Source of the DNA: Silene conica
Lineage: Eukaryota > Streptophyta > Magnoliopsida > Caryophyllales > Caryophyllaceae
Direction of reading: 5' to 3'
Length of the DNA stretch: 64,000 nt
Assembly (NCBI GenBank): GCA_029255685.2
Contig: CM055315.2
Coordinates: 53,411,358 to 53,475,357, forward strand
Both the position numbers and the translations under genes were made by a program. The notes beneath the pieces are model-generated. The model was not told the origin of the DNA. It searched no databases and saw only the letters and a program-made list of their open reading frames with translations. Each line of letters opens with the position of its first letter. Position 1 is the stretch's first letter. Shown here piece after piece: positions 9,430 through 20,187 of this stretch.

Positions 9430-11490
9430 TTGTTTAAATTTTCAGCTCCTAAGACAATTTACTTTCTGTTTTGTAGAGACTTTCAATTTTGTTTGCTTTA
9501 AGTTTTAGAACTTTTTCGTTCTTTTGATGCGTAGTTAAGACATTTTGGACTTGGTTCTGGGATCTTGCGCATTTGTTAGGCGCATATGTAATGATTTTTT
9601 CAGGTTTGAGGAAGAATGACTTGGTTAACACAAGTTGTTTCCGAAGAAAAGAAGGCCGCTGTGCAGCAGAGGCGGTCGACCGACTATAAACGTAGGTCGG
9701 TCGACCTAGTCCCTGCATTTCTGGAATTCCTGCAGTCCGCAGGAAGGTCGGTCGACCAGAGAAGTAGGTCGGTCGACCTACCCATCTGTTACAGCTTGCT
9801 CGTTTCTTCCTCGGGAATCATGCAACCATCTTGGGTACTTGGGTGGCACTGCTGGCCACCAAAACCTCCCAGCTTACGCTGGTTTGGGGAGGTTTTTCTC
9901 ATGCGCTTAATAATCCAGTGAGTTCTTTCCAATTTCCTTGGTTTTTATTTTCCTTGCATCTTTCCTTTAATTTATGAAACCTTTACTTAGGCTAATGCAC
10001 AATGGGGACATTGTGCGGGTTGGTTTGGGGAATGGTTTCGTGTCACATGCATTGTTCCATTGCATTTTGTCACACGTTTATCTGCATTTCCGTATTGCAT
10101 TGTTCTTTTCTTTATTTTCCTTGCATATACAAAAATCAAAAAAAAAAAATAGAAAAATTTCAAAAATTTCCAAAAAATGCACGTTTATTTTAGCATATAG
10201 GTCGAGTCGGAACGAGAGTATTTCAAGGATGATCTTTGCTATCTTACATTTTTATGCTTTTACCTTGCCTTGTCAACTTGTTTTAGTATGAGAGTCTTTT
10301 GCATATCTACGAGTTTTTGTCAATTTGTGTATCTTAAGACCTGACTTATACCTTGGCAACCTACTATACATTCTGAGTTTTTAGAGCTTATTTCCTGGTT
10401 TCATTCTTAAAACAGTTGTCTAGGATGTGAGTAGTACTCCCTTTGGAACATGTTACATCAATATGCATAAACATGAACTTGAATTGCTATATACTTGTTT
10501 TACTATCTCGTTTTGTGAGTCTCGATACGTGCATTTGGGATCCCTTTTCTCGTATTTACCCATAAGCTTCACATAGCCAAAATTGCCTTTTTATCCCCCA
10601 AAACTACATCCCATACTTAGCCTACCCGTCCAAGCTAGTATTTGTGGTCTTTGGTTCATTTTTTTGAGGCATCTTTGTTTATATGCTATACTGAGCAAAA
10701 GGAAAAAAGAAAGAAAGAAAACAAGAGAAAGAAAAGAACAGAAAAGTTCAGAAAAAAGGAAAGAAGGAAAAGAAAAACGAAAAAAGTAAAAAACGTACAG
10801 AAGTCAGTCGACCGACCACCTTCATGGGTCGGTCGACCAACTGACATCATCAGATTCCCGTTCCAAAAATCCCTTTCTTTTACATGTTATCACTCCCATA
10901 TTTCATTCAAAAATAATTGGGAGTCCTTTCTTATACTTAATGTGAAAGTTGTGCTACAAAAGAGCACTTTCTTAATGTCAAAAAGTTGTGAAATATATCG
11001 TTGGAAACCGGTTTTACTAGCTTGGCTACTAACCCCACAAATCCAAAAACATCTTAACCACTTTTTACCTTTTACCTCACATATCTTTGATTGCCTCAAT
11101 TGCATGTATCCGAGTCACTTGATGAGTGTGTTTATACATAGTTGTAGAATTCTTGTTCATATTAGATTGCAGACATGTTTCCATGGGTCGCAGTTAGGTG
11201 AGTGTCATTACAATATACTTCTTTCTATCTTCTACATATACTCACCCTTTGCTTCATGAGTGTCTCGAGCGTACCGCGAGAGTCCATGGTATAAAGTCTC
11301 TATAGTCTCTAGTTTTGCAAAAATTTGACAACACCATAACTCGTTTGCATGATTTAAATACTTTCTCATTTTGTAGTTGGCATTGGTTTAGGCTTACATG
11401 TAAATTTCGCTCTGAGATTGAAATCTTTCCATTAGTTAAGATCGAGTCTATTTCTTGCTTGAGGGCAGGCAAGGTTTGGTTTGGGGAATT
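9430..11490 (+). other. Non-coding tail of the Athila-like element
   Basis: No reading frame with a recognisable domain. It holds three palindrome pairs (9674, 9746, 10806), two adjacent hairpins at 9842-9895, an A/G-only-like purine tract of about 100 bases (10695-10795), and the polypurine tract that primes plus-strand synthesis just before 11491. In complete Athila elements pol and an env-like region lie between gag and the LTR. Nothing of pol is visible here, so it was lost or never present. Confidence 0.6.
9842..9895 (+). other. Two adjacent hairpins
   Basis: First stem: GGTGGC against GCCACC (9842-9860). Second: AAACCTCCC against GGGGAGGTTT, with CCAGC/GCTGG nested inside (9861-9895). 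They are strong candidates for RNA structure in the element transcript. The function is not known from sequence. Confidence 0.6.
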
Positions 11491-13064
11491 TGATGCGTGT
11501 CTATTTTATGATGTTTTACATCTATTTTTACACGCATTTGGTCGCTCATTTACTATTTTTTAGCCTTTATTTCCCAACAATTGTCTACTTTCGTATTTTT
11601 ATGCACTTTTGCAGATTTATGTGGAAAAGGGACGATTTTACACCAAACTTATGCCTCGGGATCTTTCATAACCAAGGAACGAAAGAAAGTCCACTCAAAA
11701 CATTGACCAAGTGCCAAGAAGTCAAACCGAGACAAATCAAAGCAATCCTACAGGAAAACAGGTCGACCGACCTACTACATGGGTCGGCCGACCAGGCCTC
11801 TGTTATGAAAAGCCCAGAAATCTCTGAAGCCCGGCAACAGGTCGACCGAACTACAACATAGGTCGACCGACCTCTGCGCAGACCCAAAAGCTTTCCGAAA
11901 GCCCATTGAAGTGTTTGTTTCATTAGGAAACTCTAATCTTTCCGCCTATTTAAGCAAGGGGCGTGATAAGGGTTTAATAATCTTTTATCTATCAAGTCTT
12001 ACATCAAGTTTTATAATTCGAGTTTTAGAATTTAGTTTTATCTTTAGTTGTAATCTTTCAATAATTCTCAAGCACTTTTAGTTTTGTTCATCAATCTTTC
12101 AAGCATTCATCAATAAAGTTTGTTCCTTTCCATCTCAATTCCGATTTCCGGTAATTATCCTCTTAATTTCAGTTCTATTACTATAAATTTAGAAATTATT
12201 GTATTCGGTTTAAGATAGAATCCCAAAGCCTTATTAGTGATTCCATGTTTAGATTGATATTCATTATGATTTCCATGTTTATTTCTGTTTTCATTATTGT
12301 TTTAGTAATCATGAGTAGCTAATTTCATATGTTAGGATGTAGGGGATAGATATGCGTAGGTAGTATAGATTCCGAGACCGACTGTAGCAGCGCCTTGGTC
12401 GGCCGACCTGCCTAACAGGTCGGTCGACTGAGGTTGTGGTCGGCCGACTGGGCTAGCTGGTCAGTCGACCCACTCGCGTATGTATTCGGTTTCGTTTTAC
12501 TTCGTTGACTATAGTATCCTACAATGAGACCCAAGGGAGACTTGTAGAATATTAGTAATGACCTACACCCAAGATTGAAAGATACGGGAAGGACATTGGT
12601 TTAGGCCTTAAGACGACTAGGTTACCCAAGACTGAAAGGTATGTGACCTAGGATTTAGGAATCACCCTTATTCTTGACACCCAATAATTGTGAGACCTAG
12701 GAACTAATAACATAGGCCGAAAGGAGCTATTAGGCACCATAGACCGAAAGGATATGTTGTACCCCTTACGCGACTGCAAGGCATGTTGACTTAGGATTTA
12801 TACTATCTTAGCTATTTATTATCCAAACATCCTAGCATCTCTTTTATTATAGTTTTATTCTCATCTTTATTTACTTGCTTTATTTTATATTTGTTCTAGA
12901 CTTAGTAACAATCAATCAAACCCCCACTTTTGTTACCTTAAAACATTGACATCAAACAATAAACATTCCCCACCTCTCTGTGGTTCGACCCTGACTTTCG
13001 CTATCTATAGTTAACGTTTAGGAATTATAAATTTTATCTTTGATACCCTTAACGACGGGCATCA
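11491..13064 (+). repeat. LTR A, Athila-like (complete, 1574 bp)
   Basis: Runs from TGATGCG to GGGCATCA with a polypurine tract directly before it, as expected of a 3' LTR. It contains four 12-9-12 palindrome pairs (11761, 11840, 12397, 12438) and a block of diverged internal repeats (GACCTA, AGACCGAAAGG and similar) at 12530-12790. A TATA-like CCTATTTAAGC lies near 11945. No target duplication is visible: the right flank is directly LTR B. Confidence 0.8.
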
Positions 13065-14387
13065 ACTGACGTACAGGAAAGTAGGTCTACCGACCTACTA
13101 CTCTGCTCGGTCGACCTGAGGACTGCTATCATAAAAATCAGAAGTCCACCAGGCCCGTAAAGTGGTCGACCGACCTCATCACCTGGTCGGTCGACCTCCG
13201 CGCAGACCTTGAAATTTCCGCAAAGCCCATTCGCGTGAATAGGTCATTATGAAAAGCTTTGTAATTCTTATTTAAGACCTAATTCGTGGTTAGAAAAAAC
13301 ATCATCTAGTATTCAGTTCTTAATCCAGTAATTTAGACTCAAGTTTTAGTTATCAAGTCCTTAATTTAGTTTTTACTATTCAAACACTTTTCTTTAGTTT
13401 TGTTCTTTGTTCATTAATCTTTCCACGGAATCAATAAAGCTTTTGATCTTTCTGCCCTAATTCCTACTGCGGTAATTCTTCTCTCAATTTCAGTTTCAAT
13501 ATTGTTCTTTTCTTAGAATTGCTAGTATCCGGTTTAGATTAGAATCCCCAAAGCCTTTGTTGTTATTGCATGTTTAGATTAATGTTCATTATGAATTCCA
13601 TGTTTTCTATTGTTTTCATTATTGTTTCAATAGTCATGAGTAGGTAAATTCATATGTTAGGATGTAGGGAGTAAATATGCGTAGATAGTATAATTCCCGA
13701 AATCAATAGTTGCAGGCCCTAGGTCGGCCGACCGGACTAGCTGGTCGGTCGACTGAAGTGTTGGTCGACCGACCGGATTAGCTGGTCGCTCGACCGACTC
13801 GCGTATGTTTTCAGTTCCGTTTTACTTCGTCGACTATAATACCCTACAATGAGACTGAAGGGAGACTTGTAGGATGTTAGTAATGACCTACCCAAGATTG
13901 AAAGATACGGGAAGGGCATTGGATTACGCCTTAAGACGGCTAGGTTACTTAAGACTGAAAGGTATGTGACCTAGAAATTAGGAATCACCCTTATTGTTGA
14001 CACCCAATATTTTTAAGACCTAGGAACTAATAGCATAGGCCGAAAGGAGCTATTAGGCACCATAGACCGAAAGGATATGTTGTACCCCTTACGCGACTGC
14101 AAGGCATGTTGACTTAGGATTTATACTATCATAACTTTTTATTACCTGAACATCCTAACATCTCTTTTACCATAGTTTATTTCATTCTTAATTCTTGGTG
14201 TATTGTCTTTTATTTCTAAACTTAGTAACAATCTACATAAACCCCCACTTTTGTTTCCCTAAAAACATTGACCTTAAACAATAAACACTCCCCACCTCTC
14301 TGTGGTTCGACCCTTGACTTACGCTATCTAGTCTTAAGCCGAGGTTTTATAAATCTTATCTTTGGCACCCCTCAACGACGGGTGTCA
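13065..14387 (+). repeat. LTR B, truncated relative of LTR A
   Basis: This aligns by eye with LTR A from about 11745 to its end but is clearly diverged. It shares the palindrome pairs (13084, 13164, 13722, 13763), the GACCTA/AGACCGAAAGG block and the end ...GACGGGTGTCA. The first 250 bp or so are missing. The simplest reading is that LTR A's element inserted into, or recombined with, an older LTR of the same family. Confidence 0.75.
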
Positions 14388-15507
14388 CTAAACAAAATTC
14401 CAACAAAGCTAAACACACGAAAAAACCGCTGGAACAATACACCATTCAGACCCAGCCACCACCGCGAACCCCCTTGACAAACACTGCTTTTGGCACCAAC
14501 CACCACCACTGACTCCACCTGCGACACCACCAGGCTCGCATTTGAGCCACAGTGGTTCCAGGGTGGTCAATGGTGGTCGCCGATGCCGCCACATTAACCT
14601 ACAGCAACCGTTACAACAACCTATATCACTCCATGATTCTGTTTTACGGTATAGCCACCCCAAACGAACACCACCCTACCGACCGACACAGTAACCCAAA
14701 ACGACCATTAACACCACCATTCAAAGCCCAAGACTACCACTAACATAACACCCCTGACACCCAACACGGACATGAGCAGATAAGTCATCGAAATCATCAA
14801 CAACCCTATACGTTTACACTAACTGTTCTGAAATAAAACAACTAAGAAAACATGATTATGACACGGTGGTAAAACGCCCTTCGACGGTGGTCCTAGGCAG
14901 CCAACAACGACACAACTAAGGTCCAAAAACGACTACTACACATCCTAGATTACTATTCATAACAGATCAGAGACTATACACGATTTACGATCTGAATTAC
15001 TGCATTTAAACGAAAGGGACAACAGAGAAAAAGACGAAGACTATTGTGAACATACCTACTTACTTGGTGTTTCGAACGACCCTAGCACCCTTAGACCACC
15101 GTGTAAGGTTCTCCTATGCAGTCCCAGATGTGGCGGCAGTAGTGTGGATGTGTTGTTTTGGGTTGATAGGTCAAAAATAAGATCTTATAGGGTGTATATA
15201 TAAGGCGGCTGAAGAGTGTATTCTGAAATTTCTGAATTTCAGATGTTAATTTCGTGTATGGGTCAAGGTTTGCACGCAACCCTAGGCCCATTGGCCTAGC
15301 TATCCAGGTATGGGACAAGCCCTTCACGCATCCCAAGACCCAATTAACATAAATCGCATACGGTTTTGTTAAATACTCGCATACACGACTCAAAATACTA
15401 ACACACAAGATACCTCGTTCACCAACTAGTTTTCGCTTTAAAACCCGTCGACATACAATTAAATATTAAATATTAATTAAAACGAATTACAAATACGAAT
15501 TATTACA
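14388..15507 (-). repeat. LTR fragment related to the solo LTR at 60485-63104
   Basis: Non-coding sequence ending in TATTACA at 15507. It shares landmark strings in the same order with the solo LTR, such as the CACCAGGCTCGC...TGAGCCAC..GTGGTTCCAG block and ACCGTGTAAGGTTC/ACCGTGTGAACC. Its outer part (the TGTAACACCC end) is missing. It abuts the middle of a gypsy reverse transcriptase, so it has replaced the 5' half of that element. Confidence 0.6.
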
Positions 15508-17158
15508 GGACCTATATCTAAGGCTCCCTATCGTATGGCTCCGCCTGAGTTGAAAGAGTTGAAGCAGCAACTAGAAGAGATGATAGAGAAAGGATTGACT
15601 CGACCGAGTGCTTCTCCTTGGGGTGCTCCAGTGCTATTTGTCAAGAAGAAAGATGGTTCCATGAGACTTTGCATCGACTACAGGGAATTGAACAGAGTTG
15701 ATGACTTGTTTGATCAGCTTAAAGGTGCTTCCAGATTTTTCAAGATTGATCTTCGTTCAGGGTATCACCAGATTCCAGTTGGAGAGGCTGACATTGCGAA
15801 GACTGTTTTCCGTACCAGAAATGGACACTTTGAGTTCGTTGTCATGCCTTTCGGTTTGACGAATGCTCTTGCGATATTCATGAATCAGATGAACAAGATG
15901 TTCAGTGAGTACTTAGACACTTGTGTTGTGGTGTTTATTGATGACATTTTGATATATTCGAAGAATGATGTTGAGCATGCCGAACATCTTCGTTTGATAC
16001 TTGGGATTCTGCGCAGACAGAAGTGGTTCGCCAAATTTTCGAAGTGTGAGTTTTGGTTGTCTCAGGTTGCAATTCTTGGACATGTTATATCTAGAGAGGG
16101 AGTTATGGTTGACCCCGCTAAGATTGAGGTTGTGATTGATTGGGAGAGTCCCAAGGATGTGGGAGAGATTCGTAGTTTCCTCGGATTGCCTGGTTAGTAC
16201 CGACGGTTCGTTGAGGAGTTTTCTAGATTGGCTCATCCGATGACTCAGTTACTGAAGAAAGAAGCCAAATTTGTATGGACAGATAAGTGTGAGAGCTCAT
16301 TTCAGGAATTGAAGACTAGATTGACTTCTGCTCCAGTGCTTACTCTTCCAGAGATTGGTGTGGATTTTGATGTCTACTGCAATGCTTCTATGCTTGGGCT
16401 TGGTTGTGTGCTAATGCACAGTGGGAAAGTGATTGCTTATTCCTCCAGACAACTGCGAGTTCATGAGGTGAACTATCCTACGCACGATCTTGAGTTGGCC
16501 GCGGTTGTTCATGCTTTGAATATGCGGCGTCACTACTTGATTGGATCGCATTGCCGCATTTTCACTGATCACAAGAGTCTGAAGTACATTTTCACACAGA
16601 AGGACCTTAATATGCGACAGCGTCGTTGGTTGGAATTGGTCAAAGACTATGATATTGAGTTGTTGTATCATGAGGGCAAGGCTAACGTGGTTGCTGATGC
16701 GCTTAGTCGCGAGACTTCTCATTCGTTGAGTGCCATTTGAGTATTGTCAGAGGAGCTTTGTTCTGAGTTTAGGAAGTTGAGATTATAGATGGTAGGTAGT
16801 GGATTTGATTGGTTATCTGCCATGACTGCTGAGCCGACATTGTATTGGGAGATTCGCAAGGGTTTGCCTACAGATGCTACTTTCAAGAAGTTCGAGGCCA
16901 AGAATGCTAGTGGCGAGGCTAGAGATTTTGTGATTGATGCTGACAACTTTCTTCGTTTTCGTCGCCGGATGTATGTTCCTGATGCTCCTAACTTGAGGAA
17001 GAGAGTATTGAATCAGGCTCACTTGATTCCATATTCTATTCATCCTAGTGGTGAAAAGATGCATAAGAAACTTAGGCTTTTATTTTGGTGGCCAGGGATG
17101 AAGAAGAAGATTTTGGACTATGTGAGTAGGTGTTTGACTTGTCAGCAGGTGAAGATTG
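15508..17158 (+). pseudogene. pol: Gypsy pol, part 1: RT, RNase H and integrase N-terminus
   Basis: One frame with stops. The RT starts at its fingers (the ISKAPYRM block, 15514-15537), has LCIDYRELN and DLRSGYHQI, and the catalytic FIDDIL (about 15934-15951, F-x-D-D). A TAG at 16195-16197 replaces a Tyr codon just after the thumb motif FLGL. RNase H follows (VYCNAS for VYCDAS, so the first Asp is Asn; TDHKSL; ADALSR), ending at TGA 16738-16740, with another TAG at 16786-16788. The integrase zinc-binding region (H..H then CLTC, 17137-17148) is then interrupted by the copia insertion after Lys. The Asp-to-Asn change and three stops make it non-functional. Confidence 0.88.
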
Positions 17159-19327
17159 TGTGGGGAATATACCATGTATTCACCCTAAAATTGCAGGATT
17201 ATAACGAAAAATACATATGTCTTTATAGTCATAAGATAAAAACAACATGAATAAGAGTACAACCTTAGGTCCTTGCGCGATTGGCCTAAGAACAGGAATT
17301 AAAGTAAATTCCCTCCTATAACTTGCACCCATGACTTTGTTTGAGACGATGCCGCGTGTGCTAGAATGGTTCTCCAATTGTCTTGCAATATGGGGAGAGT
17401 TTTGTGAGGTTTTAGATGTGAGATCTAGGTTTTTGGGAGAAGGATGCTCTCAAAACCCTAATTTTGAGAATAATAAAATACCAGTAGTTGACAAAAGGAG
17501 AATTACTCTCCTTTTGTAACCCACTCGGCCGAAACTTACAGTAGGGTAAGAGTGGGCTTTCCACTATTACCTTATTCTAATTTGTGATTCGATCTGTTTT
17601 GCTAAAATATAATTCGCGGGATTAAATTATAAATTGTATACGCGTTATCAGATATTAATGTAGTCGATACATTAATAATGGTCTGATAAAAATACGATAT
17701 TGTATAATTAGGTAAATTAATATAACTGTTTATATTAATACGCAAATTCAATATTTAATTAAATATATAGTAAATTATCAATTACACCCCTTTCAAATAC
17801 ACTTTTTTAAACTTACTCCCACCTCAATTTTTTTTAATAAATTACACCCGAATTAATAGCTTCGTTCAAAACTTGCACCCAAACCCATTTTCAGGCAAAA
17901 ATCCACTTGAAATGACTATTTTGCCCCCGCGATTATAAGACTTTGGCTCTTCATTCCTCTATTTACCTATTTCACTTATTTTGCCTAATTTTTCTCTAAA
18001 ATCTTCCTTAAAAGTTTCCCGAATGGTGATATCAATCCGTAAGATTGAGTAAGAAAAGAAAGAAGGAAGTTAAGAAAGAGATACTTAGCTCGATTAAAAC
18101 AAGGCTCATTCAAATTTATGGGTTGACTAGTTCTTATGCAATTAGTTTAGGAGGAAAAAAATATTTCATTCTTGCTACTACGATGGCGTTGTTGTTGTTA
18201 CTGTTCATTGTTATTCGTTGTTGCTATGGCCATGTGGGTGCGGTAATTGGGGAAATAAAATTGGGCAAAATGAAAATGAAATTGAGAAATAAAATTGGGG
18301 AAAATGAAAATGAAAATGAAATTGGGGAAAATGAAATTGAAATTGGGGAAAAAGAGGAAAATGAATGAGGAAGAAGATGAAGTTAAAGGATGAAGAAGAT
18401 GAAATTGAATTGGGGAAAATGAAATTGGGGTGTAATTAAAATTGGGGAAAAAGAGGGAAATAGATGATGAGGAAGATGAAGATTGAAGGATGAAGAAGAT
18501 GAAGATTGAAGGAGGAAAAAGATGAAGGAAGATATTAAAAAAGAGTAGGGAAGGGCAAAATAGTCCTAAAAAATTTAATTTGTCGGAAAAACTTTAAAAT
18601 TGACGGAAATTAGGTCGGAAAATGGTTTTAGGTGCAAATTGTAAATTTATCAATTAATTTGGGTGTAATTTATTAAAAAAATTGAGGTGGGAGTAAATTT
18701 TAAAAAGTGTATTTGAATTGGGTATGTCGTGAGGGTGGGCTTTTCCACTCTCACCTCATTCCCTTGCGTGATTCGGCCCGATTTGCTAAATATTATTCGC
18801 GGGTTTTATTTATAAATCGCACACGTGTTATCAGATATTAATGCAGTCGATGTATTAATAATGGTCTGATAAAATTACGATATTGTATAATTACCCAAAT
18901 TAATATAACTGTTTATATTAATACGCGAATACAATATTTAACTAAATATAACCGTTTATATTTAATTTACGAATTAATCATGTAATCCGTATTAGCTAAA
19001 ATTATTTAATCCGTATTAAATAATAATCTCAACATCTTATTGACTAATTTAATAGTCAATACCTCTGACTAACTGTTTAGTCATATCCGGCATAAATGTG
19101 ACTGTATTTTCATACCTTCACATTTCTCAAACGTGTCCTAAATGTGTGACGTATTGGGACCAGTTGATCACCGCCATCCGTATGACAATAACGTCAAACT
19201 TATCTAGCAAGCCAACCGTTATTGATCAACGTGGATCAACTGATAATAATACAGAAGTATGCCCTTGTGATCCTTTAAGAGATTTAATGAGTCATTGTAC
19301 TAACTGTCAAGGACACCAGCCCCAACA
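17159..19327 (-). repeat. Left (3') LTR of the copia element, chimeric
   Basis: 2169 bp against 986 bp for its partner at 25975-26960. The first 617 bp (to about 17776) and the last part (from about 18965) match the partner. Between them lie a MITE-like element (17785-18723) and a second, more diverged copy (18731-18965) of the LTR segment already present at 17549-17776. This points to recombination with a related MITE-bearing LTR rather than a simple insertion. Confidence 0.85.
17785..18723. mobile_element. MITE-like element with ~72-bp terminal inverted repeats
   Basis: The left end (17785-17856) and right end (18651-18723) are imperfect inverted copies sharing CAAATACACTTTTT, ACTCCCACCTCAATTTTTTT and AATAAATTACACCC. 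The interior is AT-rich and purine-biased, with GAAATTGGGGAAAATGAAA-type short repeats and an open frame (18045-18368) whose tail is only Glu/Asn/Lys/Ile repeats. No transposase is present. The target duplication could not be fixed and the superfamily is not assigned. Confidence 0.75.
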
Positions 19328-20187
19328 ATCTCGCACTTGTCCGTACAAGGGTATGTGCAATGACGTTGTCGTACTACATGTGGAGGACACCATCTCCAAC
19401 AAACTCCCACTTGTCCGTACAAGTGTAGGTGCGATAACCGATTCTCATATCCTTTTAAAATTTCTCCCACTCAATGTAAGACAATTTGCAAATCCGTATT
19501 CGCAAAGGTCGTATCTCACAATCGATCAAGAGTGGTTTCCCTGACTAGAGAGTAACTTAACTGATAAAACGAATCTGTATTCGAGCATGGCCATGCATTT
19601 CAGTTACTACTCATCGAGTGGCCCTGAGAAAAGATAAAATCCTGATAAGGGTTTGGATATTTCCCTCAACTCGAATCCTGCAGATGTTAGCGCAACACGA
19701 AATAACCCAGAAAAAATCCTCTTGGTCGCTGTTACAGAAGACCGTGGGAAAGAAACCAAAGTTACCCAAAATCTGCCTTAATCTCAAGAGACAGTTGAAA
19801 GTCAAAAGACTCGACTCTAAGGAACACTATAGAGGTCCTATCCACGACCTGACACCCAATGTTATAAAACATTTAGGACTCCATAACGTTGTCACGGGGT
19901 GTCCTACGAGATATCCGTATAACTCGTCTTTGTGATTGGTCAGTCAACTGTTTGACTTATGGGTCGTTGAACCCACCATCAACCAACGTAACAAAATGAT
20001 TACCTGAGTTATCAGCTCAAGTGGGTAATCAAGGACTAAAACGATGTAATGTTAATCAGTTCACTTTGTGGTGTTCAAAATTGGCGTACAATTCCACATG
20101 AAAAACAAAACATAAAATTATCATAACGATGAGGTTGTAATAGAGTACAGAAGAAAATGAATTATAAAATGAATTCATAAAAGAGTA
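19328..20187 (-). other. 3' non-coding part of the copia element
   Basis: Lies between RNase H and the 3' LTR. The polypurine tract is the GGACAAGTGCGAGAT string (minus strand) directly before TGTTGGGG at 19327, as in many copia elements. A second similar string, GGACAAGTGGGAG, lies at about 19401-19413. No reading frame with a known domain is seen. Confidence 0.6.

Larger units (their letters stand above)
6268..13064 (+). mobile_element. Athila-like Ty3/gypsy element lacking pol (gag/protease, 3' non-coding, 3' LTR)
   Basis: In order: primer-binding site, gag-protease pseudogene (6511-9429), 2 kb of non-coding DNA with hairpins and palindrome pairs, a polypurine tract (GGTTTGGTTTGGGGAATT, 11473-11490), then a complete LTR (11491-13064). 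GTCGAC palindrome pairs in gag, tail and LTR bind these parts together as one element. No reverse transcriptase, RNase H or integrase is present. No matching 5' LTR and no target duplication were found, so the 5' boundary is uncertain. Confidence 0.65.
8137..13795. repeat. Paired 12-bp palindromes with 9-bp spacer (13 pairs)
   Basis: Each site is a 12-mer of GGTCGACCGACC or GGTCGGTCGACC type, nine variable bases, then another such 12-mer. Starts of the pairs: 8137, 8209, 9674, 9746, 10806, 11761, 11840, 12397, 12438, 13084, 13164, 13722, 13763. Every spacer counted is nine bases, giving a 21-bp period. Some pairs are inverted and some direct. The 12397/12438 and 13722/13763 doublets are separated by eight bases. 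They lie in gag coding DNA, the 3' non-coding tail and both LTRs. Confidence 0.93.

Noticed and set aside
8137..13795. CRISPR-like array from the short repeats with regular spacers
   Set aside because: This is a plant genome, the spacers are only nine bases, and sites come as dispersed pairs, not one array.
18045..18368. 107-codon frame with a hydrophobic stretch inside the MITE
   Set aside because: The second half is Glu/Asn/Lys/Ile low complexity from GAAATTGGGG repeats; no homology is recognised.
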